A stretch of DNA of 64,000 bases from Girardinichthys multiradiatus (Eukaryota; Chordata; Actinopteri; Cyprinodontiformes; Goodeidae). Position numbers and translations under genes: made by a program. Positions 47,601 to 59,600 of the stretch are shown in pieces. Where the stretch lies: the NCBI RefSeq assembly GCF_021462225.1, contig NC_061794.1, positions 15,641,784-15,705,783 on the forward strand. Reading direction: 5' to 3'. Position 1 is the stretch's first letter; each line of letters opens with the position of its first letter. Below the pieces are notes generated by a model. It did no database searches. It had not been told where the DNA came from and saw only the letters and a program-made list of their open reading frames with translations.

Positions 47601-50600
47601 ATGATAGTCAGAGACCTCTCCCCAACCCGAAGGCATAGGGATGCGACCCTCTCTTCCACTGGGGTAAACCCCAACACTAGACGGCTGAGCTGGTGGCAGA
47701 TGACGTGGTCCTGCTGGCCCCCTCTAGCCAAGACCTACAGCATGCACTGGGGCGGTTCACAGCCGAGTGTGAACCTACACAAAAATTAGGTTTTCTAAAT
47801 TCAGGTCCTTGAGACCCTGGGGGATCTAAATCCAGTGAGAAAGGGGCCTAATGCATATCTCTTTGACCAGTGATTACTTCTACAACATTTATAGCTCTTG
47901 CAATTTTAGAATCTTATTGACTTATTGACTGCTACATGTACATTATTTTTGTAGATTCAGATATAGATCATCAATTGCCATTACACAAAGGAAACAAGAA
48001 CCACCACATGAAGAGAACCAACTAAGACTCATGATGCCAAACTCAACTAAAGATATACCTCACAATTATAATATGAATGGACACAGTTGCACAGTCCCAT
48101 CAGTATGAACTAGGTGTGAAACTGATTAATCCGAATAAACAGTATTTTATAACCTCTCTATGTCCAGGCAACTGGCTCCATTTGAGGCCCTGTGCAGCAT
48201 TTAAACACAGGTTAGGAGGCTTTAAAACGGCATGCAGAGGACATGGAGAGTTTTTTTACGCTGGCAGCTCAAATCTGACTAAACTCACGACTCTGCAAAG
48301 GCAGAAAAGCTTAACACAATTTATAGTTCAGTTTTCCATTCTGCATAATAAATACTTAAAATTATTCATTTGGATTAACAGCAACAATTAAATGTTTTTG
48401 ATATGGCCAGGAGGTTGCTGTAGATTTGAGCATGCTGTGTAAATTAATTCTTCATTGTGCAAAGAAACTGAAACAGAAAGCATGATAGAATGGGACTGAG
48501 AGTGTTGTTGGCCAAAGCAATGTTTAGGCAGTAAAACAATAACAGACCAACAAGAAAGAAACTAAAAAAAAAAACATATTTTAAAAATACACAAGTCCTA
48601 AAATTAAATAAACTAATGCAAAACTGTGGTAGGAAGGACTGTGCTTCCTGTATTTTTACCTTTCCCTCTGCTTTGTTCTCCTGGTCATCTCCGGAGCAGG
48701 GGATGGAGGTGCAGGGTGATGCTGGAGGGGAGGCCCCTTCCACATGAGCATCTCTCCCTCCTGTGGGAGGTGTACCCAGACTGTCGACCTGCTCAACAAA
48801 GGTCTGCAGCTGGGTGTGCAGGGCCTGAAGCCTGCTGGTCAGAGCACCAACCAGAGGTCGGTCAGCCAAATCAGAGAGCTCTGAGATCTAGGGAGCAGAA
48901 ACGGCAGCATTCATTTGTCAATACTGGTGGAAAGTGTGAGCATATAGTAGTGTAATTAGATAGATTTAAATAATAAAGTGTCACATTGGAAGTATCCTGC
49001 ACATTATCGGGTTCATGTGACGCTTTCAGACTTGAGAAACAGAGCAAACAAAGGATGTGTACCTGGCAGTGAGGCTGGGGTTTCTCCAGGTCACATGGCT
49101 CTGCTGCCTCATTGCTACAGACCTTGTGATACAACGAAGGGGAGGAGGAGGACAGGCAGTTAGACTCGGGGGAGGTCAGCAGCTGTATAGCAGTGGAAAC
49201 CAAACGAGCCTGGTCCCTCATGGCCAACAAGGCATCACGGTCCTTCTGCCCCAGGCACCCAGAGAGTGAAGTGGTTGCATCAGAGTTGTCCTCAATCTTC
49301 TTTTTTTGTTCATCTATCTCAATAGCATCATTCTCACCACCTACTGGCTCTTTGCGATGGGGTGGGCTAATAAAAAAACAAAAAACAGAGATACCTCTTT
49401 TACCGCCTACATTGTCTTTACTAAAGAAGATTTGTGCATCAAAGAAATTGTAAAAGAAAATGTGACTAAAACTAAAGAGGTCATTTGTAACTCGGTTTCT
49501 GCATGTTGGCAATGCTGTTAAATTTCAAGTTGTATGAAGTGTCTTAAGGATAGAATTTTACCTTCTTCTATCTTGTTGTTTTCCTTGTGAATCTTAATTT
49601 TTAACTTGCTTCAAGTTTTTTAGCTGCTTATTGTCGGGGTATGGGAAACTTGTTGCCTGCTGCTTACTGTGCTTACTCACCAGATGGCGCCGGAGCTCCT
49701 TGAGGAGGTGTGCAACAGGTGTCGCTCATCATCAATCAGGTCCTGAGGTTTAAAAGGAGCGAGCAGTCAGCACTTTGTTACCTGAGTGTCTGCCAATAGT
49801 GGTAACTTACTGGCCAAGTTAAGCTTGCTTAAAACTCTCCAAAGAACTTACCTTTGTGTGTACTCTTCCTCAGGTCTTCCTGACCTCCAGGTTCCAGTCT
49901 CGGTGTCGTTCCTCTGGCAAGATCCCAAGTATTGCTGACCTTAAGCTCCCTCGCTTACTAAGCTCCAGCTGTCTGACTCCAAGCTCCAAACCTCCAAACA
50001 ACCTGCAGGCGAACCTAGTTCACCCTCCAATGTGAGTACAGAATCCGCCACCAACTGCACTCACCTCACTCTGTCGTCGTCTATCCTGGAAAGGCAATCC
50101 AAGCTTGTGTTCCTCCAAGCCATTCATCTGAGGATTTCAAGTCCTACCTGCACAACAGACCTCCGCCAACCTCCCAGGCTCCACTTCATCTTTTCCCCCT
50201 CTGAAGACTTCCTTCAGCTCCACTCCGTCAGCAAACAAGATCTTCAAACTTCTAAATTCACCTGTGAATACCTCATCCACTTACCTGTTCTCCCTCTCCA
50301 TACAGCTGGTGTGCTTCCAGTCCCAGGTCCATTACCCGAAGTTATCTGTTAAAGGAAAATAAACTGTTAAACCTTTTCCTATCTCCTGAGTGTTATCTGC
50401 ATGTGGGTCAAAGCAGTTAAATTTACCATGACAGAACACTCAGGCTCAGAAGACCCAGCAGATTCACTCAGAAGAACCTTATCAGATCATGGTCATCAGA
50501 TTCACTCCCATGATAATACTCTCCGTTCGCTCCTAGAAAGTCAAAGGCAAACCAACCAGCAGCTCGAGCAGATGGCGACTCTATTACAACACACTCTGAA

Positions 50601-53600
50601 TAGCCAGACATCGCTGATGACAGGTGGCAGTACCGAGTCCCCGGTCTCACAGCAGCTTCCGCATTCCAGAGACGTCACTTCCGCAAACCCGGAAAGGGTA
50701 AAGATTGTGGAGGATTCCTCCTACAATGCTCACTAGTTTTCAACCGTTCACCTCATTCCTTCCCACACGACGATGTCAAAATTTCATTTATTGTTGGGTT
50801 ACTCACAGGCAAGGCCCTTAGATGGGTTGAGGTTTGATTCTCCAATTACAATCAGTTCAGCTGCACCTATGAGCAAGTCATTCACGAATTTAGACAAATT
50901 TTCTCTATTGAGACAGACCAAACCAATATAGCCTGCCAATTATGGGCCTTGAAACAGAACCATCGATCAGTACCGGAACATTCATTTCGAATCTTAGCCG
51001 CAGCCTCCGGATGGAATGAATGTGCTCTAAAATTAGCATTTCTTCTGTCATTGAATGAATCACTGAAGGATGAGTTAGTTGTTTTGGAAGAGCCTAAATC
51101 ATTAAATGATTTAATTGCTCTGGCAGCTAGAATTGACGGATGGATTCGGGAAAGGAAAAAGACCAGAACGGAGAGATTTGCTGTAAAACCCAACGTACCA
51201 TCCACTTCATCCACCCCCAGTCGGCCTTCTCAGAACACTTCCATGTCAGAGCCCGAACCCATGCAGTTGGGACGGACTCGTCTAACTCCTGTGGAAAGGC
51301 AGTAACGAAGAGAATCAAATCTATGCTTCTATAGTGGTTCACCTAATCATTTCATAGCCGCTTGTGATGTGCGGCCAAAAGAGGGGGTCCGCAACTTTAA
51401 AGGGGAGGCTGGTGGACCAACGAATAGCCCCGCAATCCCCTCAATTGATTCTTCTGGCAACTTTACTGTTTCAACATGATTCACTGGAGGTATCTGCATT
51501 GATCGACTCAGGAAGTGAACAGAATCTGATTGATCATCTGTTAGTAAAACAAGCCGGTATTGAAACTGACCCTCTCCAACTTCCGCAACGAGTTCAGGCT
51601 CTAGATGGATGGACACTTCACAAAATAACTCACAGAACCAAACCTCTGGAGGTTGTTCTTTCAGGTAATCACAGGGAGTTTATTTCCTTTTTACATTTTC
51701 CCAGTCTCTCAATCCCCCTTGGTGTTGGGTTTCCCTTAGCTGTAGCAGCATAATCTCCAGTTAAATTGGGCTGAGTGCCACATAGATTCCTGGTCGACTA
51801 AATGTTTGTCTTCTTTTTTACAGTCAGCCGTCTCCCCTAAGACATCTACCCCGGTGAGCAAAGACAACGAAGTCCCTTACCTATCTCAAGTCCCAGAAGA
51901 ATATCATGACCTTAGACAAGTATTTAGCAAAATCAAGGCTCAATCATTACCACCACACCGTCCTTATGATTGTGCTATTGATCTACTTCCTGGAGCACCA
52001 CTGCCTACCAGCAGACTTTACAATATTTCGAGTCCTGAGCGAGAAACCATTGAGAAATATATTCATGATTCTTTAGCCGCAGGCATCATTCACCAGTCCA
52101 CGTCACCATTGGAGGCAGGGTTTTTCTTTGTTGGAAAGAAAGATGGAACGTTACGACCCTGTATTGATTACTGGGGGTTAAATCAAATCACCGTTAAAAA
52201 CAAATACCCTCTACCTCTCATCTCATCAGCTTTTGAACCGGTCCATGACTCAACAGTGTTTACAAAACTTGACCTCCGTAATGCAAACCACTTAGTCAGA
52301 ATCTGCCAAGGAGACGAGTGGAAGAAAGCATTTAAAACTCCACTTGGTCATTTGGAATACTTGGTAATGCCTTTTGGTTTAACCAACGCCCCAGCAGTTT
52401 TTCAGGCCCTTGTAAACAACGTCCTTAGAGACTTCCTGAACATCTTCGTCTTTGTTTACCTCGATGATATCCTAATCTACTCCAAGAACCTCTCTGAACG
52501 TCGTCATCACGTGAGGCTTGTACTCCAACGCCTACTAGAAAACAGACTTTGTAAAAGCCGAGAAATGTGAATTCCATCAACCATCTGTTACTTTCCTTGG
52601 GTTCATCCTCGAGGGTGAGCAGGTTCGCTCAGATCCGAAGAAAATAAAAGTCGTCATGGAGTGGCCCGTTCCGGAGTCCCGCAAACCGCAAACAGCTGCA
52701 ACGGTTTTTAGGGTTCGCAAACTTCTACCGGAGATTCATCAGAAATTACAGTCAGACAGTTGCTCCCCTCACTGCTCTCACCTCTACCAAATCAACCTTT
52801 AAGTGGACTCCGGAAGACAACACCGCATTCCTTTCCCTAAAGGAGAGGTTCTCTCAGGCACCCATTCTAGTCCATACCGACCCCGCAAAGCAGTTTATCT
52901 TGGAAGTTGACGCTTCGGACTCCAGTGTGGGAGCTGTTCTATCTCAAATATCAAATCCAGTTAACAAACTTCACCCATGTGCCTTTTTTTCCCGCAGATT
53001 GTCACCAGCAGAACCAAACTATGATGTTGGGAGACCGTGAGCTGCTTGCCATTAAATTGGCTCTGGGGGAGTGGCGCCATTGGCTACAGGGCGCAGCTCA
53101 CCCTATTCTGGTATGGACTGATCATAAAAACCAGGCTTATTTACAGACAGCCAAACGTTTAAACTCTCGCCAGTCTTGCTGGTCTCTGTTTTTCTCCCGT
53201 TTTAACCTAACCATCTCTTACAGACCAGGTTAAAAAAATATAAAACCAGACGCCCTCTTTAGACAGTTTTCCTCAGATGATGTGAAACAGGAACCAGCAC
53301 CCATCCTTCCTCCCAGTTGCACTGTTGGAACCATCACATGGGAGATAGAAGATCTGGTGAACCAGGCCTTGAGATCTGAACCTGAGCCTGGTACAAGGAC
53401 CTCCCAACCGTACATACATAGCTTCCTCAGTCCGACCCCAGGTAATTCACTGGTTCCACACAACTAAATTCTCTACTCATCCTGGAGCTAGTCGCACCAC
53501 AGCTATTGTCTGCCGAAGATTTTGGTGGCCCTCCATGCACAATGACATCAAGGAGTATGTGCAAGCGTGTACGATTTGTGCTAGGAACAAACCCACAAAT

Positions 53601-56600
53601 CAGCCACCTGCGGGGTTACTCCAGACACTCGATGTACCTAAAAGACTGTGGTCCCACATCTCCCTGGACTTCGTTACAGGTCTTCCCAAGTCACAAGGTA
53701 TGACCACTATTTTAACCATCATTGACCGTTTTTCAAAATCATGCCATCTTATTCCACTCAGAAAACTTCCCTCAGCCTTCCAAACAGCTCAACTCTTAGT
53801 GAAACATGTTTTCCGCCTACGTGGCATTCCTAAAGACATCCTGTCGGATCGGTGTCCCCAGTTTACATCACAAGTCTGGAAACAATTTTGCTTGGCCCTG
53901 GATGCTAAGGTCTTGTTGACTTCTGGTTATCACCCACAATGGACAGTCTGAGAGGATAAATCAAGAGCTCGAGACTGCACTCCGTCGCCTCACCTCCGCC
54001 AGCCCCTCTGATTGGAGCAAGTACCTTCCCTGGATCGAGTACGCAAACAACTCCCACATTTCTGCTGTAACTGGCCTATCATCTTTTGAAGTTTCCCTAG
54101 GCTATCAACCATCCCTGTTTCCATCTGACAAGAAAGAAATAGTTGTCACATCAGTTCAACACCACATCCGTCACTGTAAGCGCATCTGGGACTCCGCCGT
54201 ACAAGCTATTCACTGCGGCTCAGAACAAATGCTTTGCCGACAGGAGATGCAGACCTGCCCCCCAGTATCAGCCTGGCCAGAAGGTTTGGCTGTCTTCATG
54301 GGACGTTCCTTTAAAATCTATGTCAAGAAAACTCTCCCCCACTTTATTGGTCCTTATGTCATAGACTCTGTGATCAGTCCCACTTCGGTCCGTCTTCGTC
54401 TCCCTTCCAGTCTCTGTATTCATCCCACTTTTCATGTTTCACAGCTCAAACCCATGTTTACCAGTACATTCTGCCCTCCAACCAAACCCCCTCCACCCGC
54501 CCGGGACTTGCAGGGGCACCCGGCCTTTTCAGTCCTAAGGATCATGGAGTCACGTCGGCGAGGTAGGGGTTGGCAGTACCTCGTCGATTGGGAGGGTTAC
54601 GGTCCTGAGGACTGATCTTGGGTGCCCCATTCTTTCATTTGTGACCCTTCTTTGATATCTGATTATCTTGCTTCTTTGGCTTCCACTTCTTCTGGGCCGC
54701 CAGGTGGCGGCCGTTGAGGGGGGGGGGTAATGTTTGGGTCTGGGAAACTTGTTGCCTGCTGCTTACTCTGCTTACTCACCAGATGGCGTCGGAACTCCTT
54801 GTGGAGGTGTGGAACAGGTGTCGCTCATCATCAATCAGGTCCTGAGGTTTAAAAGGACCGAGCAGTCAGCACTTCGTTGCCTGAGTGTTTGCCAATAGTG
54901 GTAACTTACTGGCCAAGTTAAGCTTGCTTGAAACTCTTGAGTTTTTTCTCCCAAGAACCTACCTTTGTGTGTACTCTTCCTCAGGTCTTCCTGACACGTC
55001 ACCAGTGGGGGCGGAGACACTTATAAATGATCTTTATAAACACTCTGGCCTACATCACATCCTAAATTTCAGGAGATTTGGCATGCAAGGCTCCCTGTGG
55101 CCTTATATATGCCAATTGACATATAGACATGCCAATTGACTGCTTCTGCATACTTTGGACTTCATTTGTTCTGCACTAGAACCGAATACCTTGTTCCATA
55201 GATGTTAATGTGCACCAGGCTGAGCATTTCCTCCAATTTTACTCCAGGTGGTTAACGTAACTGGGACAACTTAAAGGTCTTTCGTACCACTTTTGTCCAG
55301 TTAAAATAGAGCTTCTACGCATTCTGCATCCATGAGTGTAGTTGGGTGACAGTTGGGCGGGGTTTGGCATGAACTAAATGTGCAAAGGATTGATTTAAAA
55401 GGGTTTGCTTCAAAAGGAGCAAGTTGACGAAAGGGTATTGAATGTTACAGAGAACCTGGGCAGAACTGTCTAGATGTAGCATGTAACCATATTGATGGCA
55501 AATGTGGTGCATGGTAATTGGTAGAGGGAAAAACACCTGACTTTGTCCACAGATAAGCTTTGATGACAAAATGGTAAAATAAAATCAATAGTAAATATTG
55601 TTTGCTGCTGATTGTAGATCCATATAATGCTGGAATTCATAGACACCCCAAGTCAAGATGTGCAAAAAGCTTCAAAATAAACATACCTTTTATGGTCGTA
55701 AACTATCTTCATACTAAAATTTAGCAAAATCCTACTTTTAAATCAACTAAATTTACTTTGCAAAATTAGCAGTTCATTTACCTGCTAATTTTGAAAAATG
55801 CCACCAAAGTGGGCTGTACCAAGAGACACTAAGGAGTACGGCCAAGTGTAGGGGTTGAGAGAGGGGGTTAAGTGAGGGTGTGGTCAGGAGGAAGAGCAAA
55901 ACCGGTAGCTAGTTTAATTTGACATTGAAACATGGAGAGTGAGCAGAGCGACGCTGGTAGTTTCGCCACGGATAGATCTTTTGGGGTGGAGGATTTTTTA
56001 TCGTCCTCATTACTGGTGGTTGAGGGCGGCTTTTTGGAGCCCAGTGGGACTGAGCCACCGGCGCTGACTCAACAATGCCCGAAGACAGCGCTGCTGAGGC
56101 AGTGGAGGACAGAATGGGTCCAGTTTCTGAGTGGTAAAGTGATGTTAGCAGCATCAGTGCCAACATGGGCTAATGTTCAAAGCAGTGACAAACTTTCAGA
56201 AAACTTACATTTACATGTAGATTTATATTATCTCAAGTAAAGCATATGATCGAAGGTATAAAGCATAAAACGGTATGATCAATGCTTGCAGTTACAACTC
56301 CTGAGTCGCAACGTGGGCGGGTCTGAGTGAGATGGTGTTATACATGATTGTGGGGCTGTGAGGTGTACCAAGCTGTACCGTTTGAGCCAATAGAAAAATT
56401 CATCTGCAGGAACCACCATTCAACTCAAAAAGGGCAGCATTAAAAGGGTTTTAAGACAAATATTGCAAAATTAAACAAGTTTACAAGAAAATGTACAAAA
56501 TTGCACAATAACATAACGATAACACCATTAAGGCCCAATTTATACAGTTTATCTGCAAAAAAAAAAGTTGATTTGGCATCTAGTTCCACTTACAATTTAT

Positions 56601-59600
56601 ACCAATGAGAGTGTTTAGGAAATTTGAATTAGACATCCATGACATCTGGGGTGACTGGGGTGGACATTTTGTATAACAGAGAGGCACATTTCTCCTAGTC
56701 ACTCTTCAAAATACAGGTCCTTCTCAAAAAATTAGCATATTGTGATAAAGTTCATTATTTTCTATAATGTAATGATGAAAATTTAATATTCATATATTTT
56801 AGATTCATTGCACATTAACTGAAATATTTCAGGTCCTTTATTGTCTTAATACGGATGATTTTGGCATACAGCTCATGAAAACCCAAAATTCCTATCTCAC
56901 AAAATTAGCATATTTCATCCGACCAATAAAAGAAAAGTGTTTTTAATACAAAAAACGTCAACCTTCAAATAATCATGTACAGTTATGCACTCAATACTTG
57001 GTCAGGAATCCTTTTGCAGAAATGACTGCTTCAATGCGGCGTGGCATGGAGGCAATCAGCCTGTGGCACTGCTGAGGTCTTATGGAGGCCCAGGATGCTT
57101 CGATAGCAGCCTTTAGCTCATCCAGAGTGTTGGGTCTTGAGTCTCTCAACGTTCTCTTCACAATATCCCACAGATTCTCTATGGGGTTCAGGTCAGGAGA
57201 GTTGGCAGGCCAATTGAGCACAGTGATACCATGGTCAGTAAACCATTTACCAGTGGTTTTGGCACTGTGAGCAGGTGCCAGGTCGTGCTGAAAAATGAAA
57301 TCTTCATCTCCATAAAGCTTTTCAGCAGATGGAAGCATGAAGTGCTCCAAAATCTCCTGATAGCTAGCGGCATTGACCCTGCCCTTGATAAAACACAGTG
57401 GACCAACACCAGCAGCTGACACGGCACCCCAGACCATCACTGACTGTGGGTACTTGACACTGGACTTCTGGCATTTTGGCATTTCCTTCTCCCCAGTCTT
57501 CCTCCAGACTCTGGCACCTTGATTTCCGAATGACATGCAGAATTTGCTTTCATCCGAAAAAAGTACTATGGACGACTGAGCAACAGTCCAGTGCTGCTTC
57601 TCTGTAGCCCAGGTCTGGGGAATGCGGCACCTGTAGCCCATTTCCTGCACACCCCTGTGCACGGTGGCTCTGGATGTTTCTACTCCAGACTCAGTCCACT
57701 GCTTCCGCAGGTCCCCCAAGGTCTGGAATCGGCCCTTCTCCACAATCTTCCTCAGGGTCCGGTCACCTCTTCTCGTTGTGCAGCGTTTTCTGCCACACTT
57801 TTTCCTTCCCACAGACTTCCCACTGAGGTGCCTTGATACAGCACTCTGGGAACAGCCTATTCGTTCAGAAATTTCTTTCTGTGTCTTACCCTCTTGCTTG
57901 AGGGTGTCAATAGTGGCCTTCTGGACAGCAGTCAGGTCGGCAGTCTTACCCATGATTGGGGTTTTGAGTGATGAACCAGGCTGGGAGTTTTAAAGGCCTC
58001 AGGAATCTTTTGCAGGTGTTTAGAGTTAACTCGTTGATTCAGATGATTAGGTTCATAGCTCGTTTAGAGACCCTTTTAATGATATGCTAATTTTGTGAAA
58101 TAGGAATTTTGGGTTTTCATGAGCTGTATGCCACAATCATCCATATTAAGACAGTAAAAGACCTGAAATATTTCAGTTAGTGTGCAATGAATCTAAAATA
58201 TATGAATGTTAAATTTTCATCATGACATTATGGAAAATAATGAACTTTATCACAATATGCTAATTTTTTGAGAAGGACCTGTAGAACATGTGTTTCAAGT
58301 AAGAAATAAGTGTGTTGACCTCCACCAAATGAGGAAAGCGGGTCAAGAAAATCCCTGCTGGTCTAAAAGTGGCCATATCTACAGGTAGAGCAATAATTAA
58401 AACAACTAGAAGAGTGACAAACAAGGCTGGATGTAAACCCAAGAAAATCTTCCCATTGAACTGTGGAAGTGCAATGGGAACCGCCACCTTAACGTGGTGG
58501 AGGGGTTTGAGTGCTTGAATGATCCTAGAGGCTATTTTGTCTGGGGTTTAAATGCCCCTGGTATGGTCTCCCATGACAAACAGGCTCTAGGTGACGGGCA
58601 GACAAAGAGCGGTTCAAGAGCCCCTCATGACGACTATTAAACCGAGGCACGTGACGTCACCCGGTACGGCGGAGCCGGGGTCCCACCCTGGAGCCAGCCC
58701 TGGGGTCGGGACTTGTCTGAGAGCGCCTGGTGGCCGGGTTGCTCCTTGCGGGACCCGGCCGGGCCAAGCCCGAACAAGAGACGCGAGGCCATCCCCCAGT
58801 GGGCCCAACACCTGCAGGGGGAGCCGTGAGGGACTGGTGCAAAGATGATTGGGCGGCAGACGAAGATGGAGACCTCGGCAGCCCGATCCCCGGATGCTTA
58901 GGCTGGCTCTAGGGACATGGAATGTCACCTCGCTGGGGGGGGGAAGGAGCCTGAGCTTGTGCGGGAGGTCGAGAGATATCGACTAGAAATAGTCAGGCTC
59001 GCCTCCACGCACAGCGTTGGCTCTGGAACCCATCTCCTTGAGAGGGGCTGGACTCTCTTTTACTCTGGAGTGGCCCACGGGGAGAGGCGGCAGGCTGGGG
59101 TGGGTTTGCTTGTTGCCCCCCAGCTCAGCCGTCTCGTGTTGGGTTTACCCCAGTGGATGAGATGGTCGCATCCCTGCGCGTTCGGGTTGGGGACAGGTCT
59201 CTGACTGTCGTTTCAGCCTACGGGCCGAGCGGTAGTGCGGAGTACCCGGCCTTCTTGGCATCCCTGTCAGGGGTGCTGGATAGTGCCCCTCCCGGGGACT
59301 CCATTATTCCGCTGGGGGACTTCAACGCCCACGTGGGAAACGACAGTGACACCTGGAGAGGCGTGATCTAAATCCGAGTGGTGTTTTGTTACTGGACTTC
59401 TGTGCTAGTCACGGATTGTCCATAATGAACACCATGTTCAATCATAAGGGTGTCCATCAGTGCACTTGGCACCAGGACACCCTAGGAAGGAGGTCAATGA
59501 TCGACTTTGTTGTCGTATCATCAGACCCTCAGCCGCATGTTTTGGACACTCAGGTGAAGAGAGGGGCATAGCTGTCCACTGATCACCACCTGGTGGTGAG

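Larger units (their letters stand above)
45562..47775 (-). mobile_element. RTE-like LINE copy 2, rearranged
   Basis: Minus strand. The 3' end at 45562 finishes in ACGAGT repeats. The C-terminal segment is at 45675-46049, the RT palm at 46252-47060 and the endonuclease at 47085-47731. The endonuclease-RT linker (about 0.6 kb in the 12.8-kb copy) is deleted near 47083. A 77-bp tandem duplication lies at 46264-46417. The 5' edge (47696-47771) carries part of the RT in inverted orientation. No target duplication is evident. Confidence 0.85.
49632..54995 (+). mobile_element. Ty3/Gypsy chromovirus-type LTR retrotransposon, degraded, 3' LTR truncated
   Basis: Plus strand, opposite to soga1, and about 265 bp upstream of a soga1 exon acceptor. 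Order: 5' LTR, gag, protease, RT, RNase H, integrase, chromodomain, polypurine tract, partial 3' LTR. All coding parts have stops or frameshifts. By eye, the LTRs differ at about ten positions in 195 aligned bases (roughly 5%), so the insertion is not recent. Confidence 0.92.
56714..58281 (-). mobile_element. Tc1-like DNA transposon with 200-bp terminal inverted repeats
   Basis: 1568 bp between TA dinucleotides (56712-56713 and 58282-58283). The ends read CAGGTCCTTCTCAAAAAATT. The inverted repeats run 56714-56913 and 58082-58281 with only a few differences. It encodes one transposase on the minus strand. The best preserved DNA transposon in the window. Confidence 0.93.
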
